64,000 nucleotides of DNA from Hyphobacterium sp. CCMP332. GTDB lineage: Bacteria > Pseudomonadota > Alphaproteobacteria > Caulobacterales > Maricaulaceae. The stretch is taken from positions 372,001 to 436,000 of the forward strand of contig NZ_CP058669.1 in NCBI RefSeq assembly GCF_014323565.1, given 5' to 3'. Under the pieces are notes generated by a model. It was given only the letters and a program-made list of their open reading frames with translations, was not told the origin of the DNA and made no database searches. Below, in pieces: positions 8,781 to 18,744 of the stretch (the stretch's first letter is position 1; every line of letters begins with the position of its first letter). The translations under genes were made by a program, and so were the position numbers.

Positions 8781-10328
8781 TTACGCGCCGCTGACTGACA
8801 AGTTCCGCCAGATTTGTGGCTGAACATCAGGCGTCAGGCCTGACACACGATCCGAAATCAGCCAGTGTGCCTGTTCATGAAGAAGCGGGATGATGACTTG
8901 CTGATCCAGCAGGATGGCTTCCGCCTGTTGATAGAATCGCGTTCGTTCGCCGTCCTCCACAGCTTGGCGCGCTGCTGCGATTGCGGCGTTGAAAGCATCG
9001 GCTTCCGGCGCACCGGTTTCAAACCAGCCGGAATCGTCGGCGAACCCGCCTTCTGTGAATGGCTCCATCATGAAGTTGGGATTGGCTTTCAGACCGCGGT
9101 CAAAATGTGAGAGGGCGATATCAAAATCGCCGCCATCAACGGCCGAATAGAGATCAACCGGTGCCGTCGCCAATAATTCCGTCTGGACGCCCGCGCGGTT
9201 CCAGTCATCGGCAATTGCAATGGCCAGACGCTCGCGATCGCCTGACGTCGTGCGCAAAGTGAGCCGCGACAATTCCGAAAAATCGCCGGACGGGGGTGCC
9301 ACACCGGCCTGCGGCGGCTGCAGACTATCGGGGATAACGGTTTGAGTTTCAGTCGCGGCCTCTGCCATGATCTGATTGGCGAGAAAGGCCCGATCAGTCA
9401 CGACGGAAAGAAATCGGCGGAGCCGTACATTCTGAAGAGCGGGTCGGCGCAGATTGATTTTCAGATAGGTGAATTTCGGGGCCGGGAAGCTGTGAACCCG
9501 ATTTCCCAATTGCCGGCGCAATAAGGGAATCTGCGTCGGCGGCGGGGCGTCTGCCAGATCAAAATCACCCGCTCTGAACATGCGTGTACGCGTGGACGCA
9601 TCATCCACAATCTCGACATGGGCTGCGGCGACGGCTGCCGGCGCATAACTGAAATCATTTCGCACCAGATCAAAAGACAGAGCGCCGACATCTGCCAGCT
9701 TGAACGGCCCCGATCCCACAAAGTTTTCTGGACGCACCCAGTCATTGCCATGGGCCTCGATGGCATGCCGCGGGAAGGGATAGAATTCCCGCATCAGTGT
9801 TGGAAACAGGCCCAGAGGCTGTTGCAGGCGGAATTCAACTTGCCGCGCACCAACTTGCCGGACGCCGACTTCCGATGGCGGCATTTCCCCCGTCAGGACG
9901 GCGCGCGCATTCTCGACCGCATAGAAATCGCCGAGCTCGCCGCCCGCCGTAGCCGGGTTGAGGATGCGTTGCACCGACCACACAACGTCATCGGCGGTCA
10001 GCTCATGCCCGTCGGACCATCGCAGGTCCTCGCGCAGGGTAAAGATCCAGCGGCGTCCGGCGTCTTCTGCAGACCAGTTGTCCGCGAGCCCCGGCCCGAC
10101 GCCAAGGTCATCAGAATAGTCCGTCAAAGGTGCAAAGAGTTGCTTGTAGAGGAGGGCAGAGGCGGCGAACTGGCCGATGGCCGGGTCCAGCGAGTCGGGC
10201 ATGTTGCTGATGGCGACGCGCAAAAGACCCGGGGGCGCTTCACGACGTCCGCTGCAGGCGGCAACACCCAGCCCCGCCAGGCTGGCCAGCAGGGCACCGC
10301 GCCGTGTCAGGCCGGATGAAGCTGTCAT
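8781..10328 (-). CDS. Orphan extracellular solute-binding lipoprotein, family 5 (peptide/nickel type)
   Basis: A 515-residue periplasmic binding protein of the DppA/OppA class (SBP_bac_5). The N-terminus carries a twin-Arg-like TRRGALLASLAGLG segment and a lipobox ending at Cys25 (VAAC). Family marks are MPDSLDPAIGQ, LRWSDGHELTADDVVWSVQRILNP and GSGPFKL. No permease or ATPase gene accompanies it: it lies 15 nt after the methyltransferase-dioxygenase gene and before carB, inside the carbamoyl-phosphate cluster. Its ligand cannot be told from sequence; it may use a transporter encoded elsewhere. Confidence 0.85.
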   Translation of the reverse strand: MTASSGLTRRGALLASLAGLGVAACSGRREAPPGLLRVAISNMPDSLDPAIGQFAASALLYKQLFAPLTDYSDDLGVGPGLADNWSAEDAGRRWIFTLREDLRWSDGHELTADDVVWSVQRILNPATAGGELGDFYAVENARAVLTGEMPPSEVGVRQVGARQVEFRLQQPLGLFPTLMREFYPFPRHAIEAHGNDWVRPENFVGSGPFKLADVGALSFDLVRNDFSYAPAAVAAAHVEIVDDASTRTRMFRAGDFDLADAPPPTQIPLLRRQLGNRVHSFPAPKFTYLKINLRRPALQNVRLRRFLSVVTDRAFLANQIMAEAATETQTVIPDSLQPPQAGVAPPSGDFSELSRLTLRTTSGDRERLAIAIADDWNRAGVQTELLATAPVDLYSAVDGGDFDIALSHFDRGLKANPNFMMEPFTEGGFADDSGWFETGAPEADAFNAAIAAARQAVEDGERTRFYQQAEAILLDQQVIIPLLHEQAHWLISDRVSGLTPDVQPQIWRNLSVSGA

Positions 10329-10343
10329 ACGGCCCGTCCCCGG

Positions 10344-11969
10344 TTATAGCGTTTCGACAACGCGCGCCGGATCGGCTTCGCGTTTCTTGCTCTCGACGAA
10401 ATACAGCCCGCCCGTATCCCAGCGCTCAACCGCGCCGTAATGCTTCATGGCGTCGAGCGCGGTGTAGTGAGAAATGATGGCCTTGCGCAAGCGGTCCGGG
10501 TTCTTCGCCACTGTGCCGCGATGCAAAAGGCGGGCATGCCAGATCAGGACATCGCCCTTTTCGGCCGTGAATTCGACCTTTTCCAGATTTTCAGCCGCAA
10601 TCTTTTCTTCGAAGAAGGGCGTCAGGACGCGCTCGGAATGGATCGGCCAGGCCCGCGTTTGCCGGACTTCCTCAGGCACGAAATTCAGGATTTTGCTTTT
10701 CTTGATATGCGGCCACTGGTGGGATCCGGGTACAAACTGGAACGGCCCCGAATCCGGTGTGATCGTGTCCAGCGCAAACCAGCAAGCGACATAGCGCCCG
10801 CGCACTTCATCCGGATTGAGATAATCGTCCTGATGCCAGTCGCGCTGGGTCGTCTTCCAGCCGGTGAGATTCAGATTCATCACCATTTCCTCGCCGATCA
10901 GCGAGTGAAGCGTATCGACCAGTGGCTTGTGGAGACAGAGATCGCGGATCTCCCTGATCTCCATATAGGGCGTCTCGTCATCCCAGCCGCCGTCTGCGGA
11001 TATCCGCTCGCGAACGCGGCAATAGGCATCCACGACGTCTTCCGGAATGAAATTCCGCAAGATCAGATAGCCGTTTTCGCGCCAGTGTTTTTGCTGATCC
11101 GTCAACAGGCTGGCATCGACCTGCCGCCGGTCCAGCGGTGGCAGCATGTTGTCTGATGGTGTCTCTTCGGAAATATCCGACCAGCTGATCGACGCCTTGT
11201 GTGGGTTTTGGGCGTAGAAGAGCAGTTCCTCATCGCCGCCTTCACCACCGGCGAGCTGGGCCCGGCAAGCGCCAAAACCGGCGGCTCTGGCAGTTCGCTC
11301 CAGACTTTCGGGCGTGAAGAACCAACGTCGTACATTGGCGGCAAGGCTGGGCCATTCGGGGCCCTTTTCCTTGCGGATATCGGAGCCATAATTGGGCGTC
11401 GATACCATCAGCAGGCCGCCCGGCTTCAGCTTGGCGCGGCAGGCTTTCAGGAATGCGACCGGATCGTCGGTGAAACTGATGACGTCCAGCGTCGTGACGA
11501 CCTCATACTTATGGCCGGGCAACTGGCTGTCTTCGATACGGACCGGTTCAACGGGAATGTTCAGGTGCTTCGTGCCCCAGGCGGCAATGGCCTGCCACGG
11601 GTCGACGCCCTGGACTTTCCAGCCGTGGGCGCGGGCATGAAACAGAAAATATCCCGGTCCCGATCCGACATCCAGAACGTGCTTGTCCCATGGGCCGGTC
11701 TTCACCACCCACGGCGTCAGGTCGCGGGCCGCGTCCATCATGCGATCGAACTTGAACGACAGGCCGGAAAGCTCCAGCGCCTTCCAGTCGTCCAGATAAT
11801 GTTCGGCGCCCAGATGCGTGAAGTCGAAGGCAATGCCCGGATCGCGTTGGGCGAGGCCGCACGTATTGCAGGCATTGATGCCGGCTTTCTGGCCCAGCGG
11901 AATATCGAACGCCGCGTAGGCGGTCTCGAATGCGCCTCCGCACGCGGGACATTGCTGCGCGGGATTCAT
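10344..11969 (-). CDS. Bifunctional protein: zinc-ribbon SAM methyltransferase fused to a phytanoyl-CoA dioxygenase (PhyH) domain
   Basis: 541 residues from the ATG at 11969, which overlaps the carA stop by one base (TGATG), so translation is coupled. Residues 7-37 form a CPAC...CNTC zinc ribbon like that preceding sugar C-methyltransferases. A Rossmann SAM domain follows (HVLDVGSGPGYF, 97-108; LKPGGLLMVSTPNYG, 181-195). From about 285 there is a PhyH-type Fe(II)/2-oxoglutarate oxygenase with the iron-binding H379-x-D381 (DWHQDDY) and a distal His483 (LLHRGT). Both active sites look complete. The substrate is unknown; both domain types act on small metabolites, so successive methylation and hydroxylation of one compound is plausible but is inference. 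Confidence 0.8.
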   Translation of the reverse strand: MNPAQQCPACGGAFETAYAAFDIPLGQKAGINACNTCGLAQRDPGIAFDFTHLGAEHYLDDWKALELSGLSFKFDRMMDAARDLTPWVVKTGPWDKHVLDVGSGPGYFLFHARAHGWKVQGVDPWQAIAAWGTKHLNIPVEPVRIEDSQLPGHKYEVVTTLDVISFTDDPVAFLKACRAKLKPGGLLMVSTPNYGSDIRKEKGPEWPSLAANVRRWFFTPESLERTARAAGFGACRAQLAGGEGGDEELLFYAQNPHKASISWSDISEETPSDNMLPPLDRRQVDASLLTDQQKHWRENGYLILRNFIPEDVVDAYCRVRERISADGGWDDETPYMEIREIRDLCLHKPLVDTLHSLIGEEMVMNLNLTGWKTTQRDWHQDDYLNPDEVRGRYVACWFALDTITPDSGPFQFVPGSHQWPHIKKSKILNFVPEEVRQTRAWPIHSERVLTPFFEEKIAAENLEKVEFTAEKGDVLIWHARLLHRGTVAKNPDRLRKAIISHYTALDAMKHYGAVERWDTGGLYFVESKKREADPARVVETL

Positions 11970-13153
11970 CAAGCAGTCTCTTTCTTCAACGATGCGACGA
12001 AACCGTCGAAGACAGCATAACTGTCTTGCGGGCCCGGGCTGGCTTCCGGGTGGTGCTGCACCGACATGACGGGCCGCGAGGTCAGACGGAAGCCGCAATT
12101 GGTGCCGTCAAACAGGGAGATATGGGTCTCCACCGCATCATCTGGCAGGCTGGACGCATCCACGGCAAAACCGTGATTCATGGAGACGATCTCGACCTGT
12201 CCGGTCTCATGATTTTTCACCGGGTGGTTCGCGCCATGATGGCCTTGCGCCATCTTGACCGTCTTGCCACCGAGCGCCAGCGCCAGCATCTGATGCCCGA
12301 GGCAAATGCCCAGCACCGGTATGCCGGCATCAATGACGCCGCGGATGGCGTCCAGGGCATATCGGCCGGTCGCTGCCGGGTCTCCGGGACCGTTCGAGAC
12401 CACCACACCATCCGGCTTCAGCGCCAGCACGTCTTTGGCAGACGATTTGCCGGGCACGACGGTCACCCGCGCTCCAGCCGATACCAGCCGGCGGAGGATG
12501 TTGGCTTTCACGCCATAATCGAGTGCGACCACAAGCGGGCCGTCGGCTGGCCCGACGCCATGGCCGGTATCCCAGTCCCAGTCGCCGTCTTTCCAGTCTG
12601 CATTTTCGCTCGACATGACATCTGCGGCCAGTTCACGGCCTTCCATCGTCTGCGCGCTGCGCGCTTTTTCACGAAGGGCATCCAGATCAAATGCGTCCGT
12701 ATCGGAGTGCGCAATCACGGCCATCGGCATGCCGCTTTCGCGGATACGCCGTGTGATGGCCCGCGTATCGACGCCGGAAACGCCGATTATGCCGCGCTGA
12801 TCCATCCAGTCCGCGAAATGGGACATGGAGCGATAATTGGCCGGCGAGGTCATGTCCGCCCGCATGACCATGCCCGTTGCGGCGTGTTTTGCCGCATCAC
12901 AGCTGGCTTCTTCATCCGCGTCATTCGTCCCGACATTTCCCACATGCGGGAAGGTGAAACAGACGATCTGGCCGGCATAGGAGGGGTCGGCGAGAATTTC
13001 CTGTTGGCCGGTCATGGCCGTGTTGAAGCACAATTCGCCGACTGATTCGCCTGTCGCCCCAAGGCCTTCGCCCGTGAATACGGTGCCGTCAGCGAGGACC
13101 AGACGGGCATAACCTGTTGGCTTTTGGGCTTGATTTTTTTGCGTCGTCGTCAT
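11969..13153 (-). CDS. carA: Carbamoyl-phosphate synthase small subunit
   Basis: Glutaminase subunit that releases ammonia from glutamine for CarB. At 394 residues it is full length: an N-terminal CPSase small domain (LVLADGTVFTGEGLGATGE, FNTAMTGQQEILADPSY) and a class-I glutamine amidotransferase domain with nucleophile Cys in GICLGHQML and the His/Glu pair in QHHPEASPGP. AAGGAG lies 8 nt before the ATG at 13153. It heads a minus-strand unit that continues through the methyltransferase-PhyH fusion, the binding lipoprotein, carB and greA, an unusual separation of carA from carB by two unrelated genes. Confidence 0.97.
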   Translation of the reverse strand: MTTTQKNQAQKPTGYARLVLADGTVFTGEGLGATGESVGELCFNTAMTGQQEILADPSYAGQIVCFTFPHVGNVGTNDADEEASCDAAKHAATGMVMRADMTSPANYRSMSHFADWMDQRGIIGVSGVDTRAITRRIRESGMPMAVIAHSDTDAFDLDALREKARSAQTMEGRELAADVMSSENADWKDGDWDWDTGHGVGPADGPLVVALDYGVKANILRRLVSAGARVTVVPGKSSAKDVLALKPDGVVVSNGPGDPAATGRYALDAIRGVIDAGIPVLGICLGHQMLALALGGKTVKMAQGHHGANHPVKNHETGQVEIVSMNHGFAVDASSLPDDAVETHISLFDGTNCGFRLTSRPVMSVQHHPEASPGPQDSYAVFDGFVASLKKETA

Positions 13154-13216
13154 ACGAGCGCGCTCCTTGCAAAAAGAGGGCGGGGATCGCTATCTTTTAT
13201 ATCTTGGTGGCGCGCG

Positions 13217-13245
13217 AAGCTAGGAGACTGGCCGCAAAGCGTCAA
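13217..13245 (-). promoter_or_regulatory. Probable promoter of carA
   Basis: On the minus strand TTGACG (13245-13240) is followed after 17 nt by TAGCTT (13222-13217). TTGACG is a good alphaproteobacterial -35; the -10 is weak. It would give a leader of roughly 55-60 nt. An AT-rich GATATAAAAGAT lies further downstream in the leader. The rest of 13154-13323 between the divergent genes shows nothing else. Confidence 0.4.
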
Positions 13246-13323
13246 GAAACGACCTGAGCAGGAAAACGGTTTAAAAACAAACGGCTTACGGATTTTCCGT
13301 CAGGCATTGAGGTTATCGGTGGC

Positions 13324-13791
13324 ATGTCCATACGTGAAAGAATTACTTCTGATCTGAAAACGGCGATGAAAAACAAGGATGCCGTGCGTCTCTCCACGCT
13401 CCGCCTTGTATTCACCGCGATCAAGGATCGCGACATTGCAGCCCGCGCGGAAGATCGCTGCCAGGGCTGCGAGTCCGGCGAGATCATGGCCATCCTGCAG
13501 AAGCTGGCCAAGCAGCGGGACGAAAGCGCGGATACATACGAGAGCGCTGGCCGCCTTGATCTGGCAGAGAAGGAGCGGGCGGAAGCTGACATCGTGCGCG
13601 AATACCTTCCCAAGCCGATGGATGACGATGAAATCGAGGATGCTGCCCGCGGCGTCGTCGACGAACTCGGCGCAACAGGCCTGAAAGACATGGGCAAGTG
13701 CATGGGCGCTCTGAAAGAGCGTTACACCGGCCGTATGGATTTCTCGCAAGCTGGCGCGAAGATCAAGAACCTGCTGACCAACGCAGCGTGA
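13324..13791 (+). CDS. GatB/YqeY domain protein
   Basis: 155-residue protein of the YqeY family, whose single domain resembles the tRNA-binding tail of the amidotransferase subunit GatB; it is widely found just before dnaG and rpoD, as here. Its role is unproven, though tRNA-dependent amidation or an accessory role in translation has been proposed for the family. MSIRERITSDLKTAMKNKDAVRLSTLRLV and KLAKQRDESADTYESAGR are characteristic. The segment QGCESGEIMAI is the usual DEEV-like loop with a Cys. Divergent from carA, followed 62 nt later by dnaG. Confidence 0.9.
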   Translation: MSIRERITSDLKTAMKNKDAVRLSTLRLVFTAIKDRDIAARAEDRCQGCESGEIMAILQKLAKQRDESADTYESAGRLDLAEKERAEADIVREYLPKPMDDDEIEDAARGVVDELGATGLKDMGKCMGALKERYTGRMDFSQAGAKIKNLLTNAA

Positions 13792-13852
13792 GCCGTCGCC
13801 ATTTGGCGCGCCATGACGTAGTCTGCCGGTCTTTCGAGCAGCCGGATTCGCC

Positions 13853-15676
13853 ATGCGTCTGACAGACGATTTCAAGGATGAAATTCGTGCCCGGGTCCGG
13901 ATGTCGGATCTGGTCGGGCGAAAGATTCAGCTGAAACGTCAGGGCCGCGAATTCGCCGGCCTGTCGCCTTTCAAGAAGGAAAAGACGCCGTCCTTCTTCG
14001 TCAATGACGAGAAGAAATTCTACCATTGCTTTGCCTCCGGTGAGCATGGCGATGCGTTTGACTGGCTGATGAAAATGGAAGGTCTGTCCTTCATGGAGGC
14101 GGCAGAGCAGCTGGCCTCGATCGCCGGTATTCCCCTGCCCAAAGCCGATCCGGAAGCGGCGAAAAAAGCCGAAGCTTCCAAATCCCTGATCGAGTGGATG
14201 GAGTTGGCGCAGCGCTTCTTTTCCCGGCAATTGCGGTCGGGCGCGGGCGCCGATGCGCGCCATTATCTGGAGCGGCGCGGCTATGGACCGGCAGAATGGG
14301 AAACATATGAAATCGGTTTTGCGCCCGATTCCCGTACAGCTCTGAAAGACGAGCTGATCGCGGCTGGCGCGAAACCGGACGAGTTGATCGATTGCGGCTT
14401 GCTGATTGCGCCGGACGATGGTGGTGCGCCCTATGACCGCTTTCGCGGCCGCATCATGTTTGCCATCCGCGACCCGCGCGAGCGGCTGGTGGCCTTTGGC
14501 GGGCGGGCGATGTCGGCGAATGCCCGGGCAAAATATCTCAATTCGCCGGAGACCCCCATCTTTCACAAGGGGCATAATCTCTATCGCTACCCGCAAGCCC
14601 GCAAAGCTGCAGCCAATCCTAAATCGGGGGCCCGCGGACTGATTGTCGCGGAAGGCTATTTCGACGCCATCGCGCTGGCGCGGGCCGGGATCGAACATGC
14701 CGTGGCGCCGCTGGGAACCGCGCTGGGCGAGGACCAGATGCAATTGCTCTGGCGCGCGGGCGGTGAGCCGACCCTGTGCTTTGACGGCGATAATGCCGGA
14801 CGTATGGCCGCCAATCGGGCCGCAGAACGCGCACTCCCTCTGCTGGAGCCGGAGCGGACCTTGCGCTTTGTCTTTTTGCCGGAGGGCAAGGATCCGGATG
14901 ACATGCTGCGGGATGAGGGGGCATCTGCCCTCACGGAAGCCTTGGGGCATTCGCGGCCTCTGGCGTCGATTCTGTGGGATATCGAGGCCGAAAAAGAGCC
15001 GTTGGACGATCCGGATCGCCGCGCCGGTTTTCGCAAGCGGCTGCGCGCCCTGCTCTATCGAATCGAAAACCCCGATGTACGGGCCGAGTATCAGCGCGAG
15101 TTTGACCAGAAGCTGGAGCAGATTTTCGGCTCGACGCGGCGATCGGGTGGGCGATACGTCAAAAAGGGCGCGGCCCTGGGCGCCACTGCCGAAACCAAGC
15201 GCCTTGTCGAGACGGGGCCGGTTCCGACGCGCTTGCGTCACTTGCTTCTGGCCGCGGTTGAATACCCGGAAATTGCAGAAAACCAGACCGAAATGTTATC
15301 TCTGCTGAACTGTGTGCAGCTGAATCCGCTTCGGGATGCTATTCTGGATGCACTGGCCGAAGGGCATGTCGAGCAGACGGGTGGCTTGCGGAATCACCTT
15401 GCAGGGCAGGGGTTTGCGAGTGCATTGAAGCGTCTTGATCTTGAAAAACAGCCCATGCGGGCGGCGCTGGGTGGTGAGACCGCAACTGTTATCCAGCGAG
15501 AAGAGGCTTGGACACGCATCGCAAGCGATTATATGGAACAGACGGGGTATAATAAGCAGCGGCAGGAAATGCGGTCTCGGCTCGCCGAGGAGATCGAGAA
15601 TGATGATGCCGATACGTTGCGCGGCTTGATGGAAGTTCATCGCCGCGGCAAGGCGCGTCGGCAGACCGGCCAATAG
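13853..15676 (+). CDS. dnaG: DNA primase
   Basis: Synthesises RNA primers at the replication fork. Full length at 607 residues. The N-terminal CHC2 domain is present in outline ([31 protein letters not shown]) but three of the four zinc ligands are gone: Ser38 for Cys, Lys41 for His, Ser62 for Cys, with only Cys59 kept. The RNA-polymerase core and TOPRIM site are intact: [20 protein letters not shown] with Glu267, and CFDGDNAG with Asp311 and Asp313. The C-terminal helicase-interaction part is poorly conserved as usual. It sits between yqeY and rpoD, the classical macromolecular-synthesis order. Confidence 0.96.
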   Translation: MRLTDDFKDEIRARVRMSDLVGRKIQLKRQGREFAGLSPFKKEKTPSFFVNDEKKFYHCFASGEHGDAFDWLMKMEGLSFMEAAEQLASIAGIPLPKADPEAAKKAEASKSLIEWMELAQRFFSRQLRSGAGADARHYLERRGYGPAEWETYEIGFAPDSRTALKDELIAAGAKPDELIDCGLLIAPDDGGAPYDRFRGRIMFAIRDPRERLVAFGGRAMSANARAKYLNSPETPIFHKGHNLYRYPQARKAAANPKSGARGLIVAEGYFDAIALARAGIEHAVAPLGTALGEDQMQLLWRAGGEPTLCFDGDNAGRMAANRAAERALPLLEPERTLRFVFLPEGKDPDDMLRDEGASALTEALGHSRPLASILWDIEAEKEPLDDPDRRAGFRKRLRALLYRIENPDVRAEYQREFDQKLEQIFGSTRRSGGRYVKKGAALGATAETKRLVETGPVPTRLRHLLLAAVEYPEIAENQTEMLSLLNCVQLNPLRDAILDALAEGHVEQTGGLRNHLAGQGFASALKRLDLEKQPMRAALGGETATVIQREEAWTRIASDYMEQTGYNKQRQEMRSRLAEEIENDDADTLRGLMEVHRRGKARRQTGQ

Positions 15677-15734
15677 GCCGGGCGAAGTCAGGAATTACGA
15701 GCGGCGTCATGCCGCCGGACAGGAAAAACGGATA

Positions 15735-17801
15735 ATGGCAACAAAAACGAAATCGACAGCTCCAGCCAATTCCGGCGAAACGCCACAGGATGGACCGCTG
15801 CTCGATCTCACGGATCAGTCCGTAAAGGCGATGATCAAGGCCGCGAAAAAACGCGGCTTTGTCACGCATGATGAAATCATCAAGGTTTTGCCAGAGGAGG
15901 AATTTACCTCCGAGCAGATCGAGGACGTGCTGGCCCAGCTGTCCGAAGTCGGCGTCAATGTCATCGACAATGAGGATTCGCCCGAAGACGAGGATGAAGC
16001 CAAGTCCAAGTCTGAAGACGGCGACGACGACGAAAAGGATGACGAAGACGACGACGAGGGCGGCAAGGCCGTCAGCGCCAAGGGATCGACCGCTGTCACC
16101 GGTCAGAACACGCCATCGTCGGCTGATCGCACCGACGACCCTGTTCGTATGTATCTGCGCGAAATGGGCACGGTCGAATTGCTGTCCCGCGAAGGCGAAA
16201 TCGCCATTGCCAAGCGCATCGAGGCCGGCCGCAATGCCATGATCCGCGGTCTGTGCGAAAGCCCGCTGACCTTCGAGGCCATCATGGTCTGGCGCGAGGA
16301 AGTGGCGGAAGGCCGCGTTCTGCTGCGCGATGTGATTGATCTCGACGCCACTTATGGCGGCAAGAATCCGCAGCCGGATTATTCCGAAACCGGACGGCCG
16401 GACCAGCAGCCGGGCGGCAAGCCGGAAGACAAGCCCAAGCCGAAAATGCCGGAAGGGCATGAAGAGAAGAACAAGGAAGACAAGGTCGAAGGCGAAGGCG
16501 GCGACGACGACGATGATGACGAGGAGGAGGGCGTAAACCTTTCCCTCTCCGCCATGGAAGCCGAGCTGCGCGAAGAAGTGATGGTGACGCTGGATGCGAT
16601 CGCCGCCGACTTTGCGGCCTTCCGTAAACTTCAGGACAAACTCGTCACCGCGCGCGCCGAGGGCAAGGACCTCACAAAGCAGAGCCGCGAGAAGTATGAG
16701 GAGCTGGAAAACCGGATTGTCACCGAGCTCAACAGCCTTCACCTCAACAATGCCCGGATCGAGGCGCTGGTCGAACAGCTCTATGCGATCAACAAGGAAT
16801 TGATGGCGCTCGAGGGCAAGCTGCTGCGCATGGCCGACGCACATGGCGTCTCGCGCATCCAGTTCATGGAAGCTTATTTCGGAAACGAAACAAATCCGAA
16901 CTGGCTGGATGAATATCAGGACAAGACCAAGGCGTGGAAGCGGTTTGTTGAACGTGAGGCCGTCGAGGTCGAGAAGGTTCGCGAAGAAATTGCCGAGATT
17001 GCAACGCGGTCCGGTGTTCCCGTGGATGACTTCCGCCGTATCGTGAAAGCCGTCCAGAAAGGCGAACGCGAAGCGCGCATCGCCAAGAAGGAAATGGTCG
17101 AAGCCAATTTGCGTCTCGTTATTTCGATTGCGAAGAAATACACCAATCGCGGGCTGCAATTCCTCGATCTGATTCAGGAAGGCAATATCGGCCTGATGAA
17201 GGCGGTCGATAAATTCGAATATCGCCGCGGCTATAAATTCTCGACCTATGCGACCTGGTGGATCCGGCAGGCGATCACGCGCTCCATCGCGGATCAGGCC
17301 CGTACCATCCGGATTCCGGTGCACATGATCGAGACCATCAACAAGATCGTTCGCACCTCGCGGCAATTCCTGCACGAATGGGGCCGTGAGCCGACACCGG
17401 AAGAGCTGGCCGAGAAACTCGCCATGCCGCTGGAAAAAGTGCGTAAGGTGATGAAGATCGCCAAGGAGCCGATCTCTCTCGAAACGCCGATCGGTGATGA
17501 AGAAGACTCCCATCTCGGCGATTTCATCGAGGACAAGAATGCCGTCCTGCCGATCGATGCGGCCATCCATGCCAATTTGCGGGAAACCACGACTCGCGTG
17601 CTCGCCTCACTCACCCCGCGTGAGGAACGCGTGCTGCGGATGCGCTTTGGCATCGGTATGAATACCGACCACACGCTGGAAGAAGTCGGCCAACAATTCT
17701 CGGTGACCCGCGAACGTATCCGGCAGATCGAAGCCAAGGCCCTGCGCAAGCTCAAACACCCGAGCCGCAGCCGCAAGCTGCGGAGCTTCCTGGATAACTA
17801 G
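15735..17801 (+). CDS. rpoD: RNA polymerase primary sigma factor (sigma-70)
   Basis: 688-residue housekeeping sigma factor. Region 1.1 (about 20-75) is followed by a long Asp/Glu-rich stretch (about 80-112); region 1.2 is [29 protein letters not shown]. The non-conserved region contains a second acidic tract ([14 protein letters not shown]). Region 2 reads [27 protein letters not shown] and [17 protein letters not shown]; region 4.2 is [27 protein letters not shown]. All DNA-contacting motifs are intact. It follows dnaG by 58 nt and is probably cotranscribed from yqeY or dnaG promoters. Confidence 0.98.
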   Translation: MATKTKSTAPANSGETPQDGPLLDLTDQSVKAMIKAAKKRGFVTHDEIIKVLPEEEFTSEQIEDVLAQLSEVGVNVIDNEDSPEDEDEAKSKSEDGDDDEKDDEDDDEGGKAVSAKGSTAVTGQNTPSSADRTDDPVRMYLREMGTVELLSREGEIAIAKRIEAGRNAMIRGLCESPLTFEAIMVWREEVAEGRVLLRDVIDLDATYGGKNPQPDYSETGRPDQQPGGKPEDKPKPKMPEGHEEKNKEDKVEGEGGDDDDDDEEEGVNLSLSAMEAELREEVMVTLDAIAADFAAFRKLQDKLVTARAEGKDLTKQSREKYEELENRIVTELNSLHLNNARIEALVEQLYAINKELMALEGKLLRMADAHGVSRIQFMEAYFGNETNPNWLDEYQDKTKAWKRFVEREAVEVEKVREEIAEIATRSGVPVDDFRRIVKAVQKGEREARIAKKEMVEANLRLVISIAKKYTNRGLQFLDLIQEGNIGLMKAVDKFEYRRGYKFSTYATWWIRQAITRSIADQARTIRIPVHMIETINKIVRTSRQFLHEWGREPTPEELAEKLAMPLEKVRKVMKIAKEPISLETPIGDEEDSHLGDFIEDKNAVLPIDAAIHANLRETTTRVLASLTPREERVLRMRFGIGMNTDHTLEEVGQQFSVTRERIRQIEAKALRKLKHPSRSRKLRSFLDN

Positions 17802-17849
17802 GCGACATCGCCCGGTTGAGGGCAGCGTATTGACGATGGGAGTGACTCG

Positions 17850-18677
17850 ATGAGACGAAGCGAGGACCTCTATATCGACTTGCTCAAGAAGGCGCTGTCC
17901 TTTCAACTCTGGCCGGAACCACCTATGCCGGTGGATTATTTTGCGGGCCGCAATCGCACAGTATGGCGGCGGATCTTGCGGCGCCTGTCCGGCTTGATAT
18001 CGCGATGGGACCTGATGATCGCCGAAACCCGGCCGGTGACGGCTGCAGAAAGGATCGGCGGCGAATACTGGCCTGGCTATGCCGATACCATGATCGGCCT
18101 CAAACGCCTCGATAATATCGAGACCTGCGTCCGCTCGGTGATATCGGACGACATAGAAGGCGATCTGATAGAAACCGGCGTCTGGCGCGGTGGGAGCTGC
18201 ATCTTCATGCGCGGGCTGCTCGAAGCATTGGGTGATCGCGAACGCTGCGTGTTCGTCGCAGACAGTTTTGAAGGGCTGCCGCCTCCGGATGTGGATCGCT
18301 ATCCGCAGGATGCCGGCGACACGCTCCATCAATACGATGTTCTTGCTGTGTCGGAAGCCGAGGTACGCCGGAATTTTGAACGGTATGGTTTGATGGACCA
18401 CCGTGTGGTGTTCCTGAAGGGCTTTTTCGCCGACACATTGCCAACGGCCGATATCGGGCCATTGGCGATTCTCCGGCTGGATGGAGATATGTACGCCTCG
18501 ACCATGGATGTACTTGAAGCGCTCTATGACAAGCTGGTGCCGGGTGGGTATTGCATTATCGACGACTATGGTCTGTCGACATGTGAGACTGCTGTAACGG
18601 ATTTCCGGGCCAGACGTAGAATTTCAGATCCGCTGGTGACCATCGATCGCTTCGGCGTGTTCTGGCGAAAATCCTGA
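17850..18677 (+). CDS. TylF/MycF-type O-methyltransferase
   Basis: 275-residue SAM-dependent methyltransferase of the macrocin O-methyltransferase family. Motifs: GDLIETGVWRGGSCIFMRGLLEA (SAM loop, about 104-126), VADSFEGLPPPD (motif II), and PLAILRLDGDMYASTMDVLEALYDKLVPGGYCIIDDY, where the acidic residues bind Mg2+ in characterised members. Such enzymes modify sugars or secondary metabolites; no sugar or antibiotic cluster is nearby, so the substrate is unknown. GGGAG lies 8 nt before the start. It stands between rpoD and a GNAT gene. Confidence 0.85.
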   Translation: MRRSEDLYIDLLKKALSFQLWPEPPMPVDYFAGRNRTVWRRILRRLSGLISRWDLMIAETRPVTAAERIGGEYWPGYADTMIGLKRLDNIETCVRSVISDDIEGDLIETGVWRGGSCIFMRGLLEALGDRERCVFVADSFEGLPPPDVDRYPQDAGDTLHQYDVLAVSEAEVRRNFERYGLMDHRVVFLKGFFADTLPTADIGPLAILRLDGDMYASTMDVLEALYDKLVPGGYCIIDDYGLSTCETAVTDFRARRRISDPLVTIDRFGVFWRKS

Positions 18678-18744
18678 CCCGACAACGCCGGCGCCCGGTC
18701 AAATGGACTGAAGCCGTTACGGTAACGAGAGCAAGGAGAGCATC

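Noticed and set aside
15489-17570. A 693-codon open frame on the minus strand opposite rpoD (and a 492-codon one opposite dnaG, 13763-15241)
   Set aside because: Both are antisense shadows: the forward proteins are full-length DnaG and RpoD, and the long opposite frames follow from GC-rich third positions. The predicted proteins resemble no family.
18715-18725. GTTACGGTAAC palindrome before the GNAT gene, with the same arms as the BlaI-type operators
   Set aside because: The central spacer is 1 base rather than 4, so it cannot be the same operator; one short palindrome in GC-rich DNA is not convincing.
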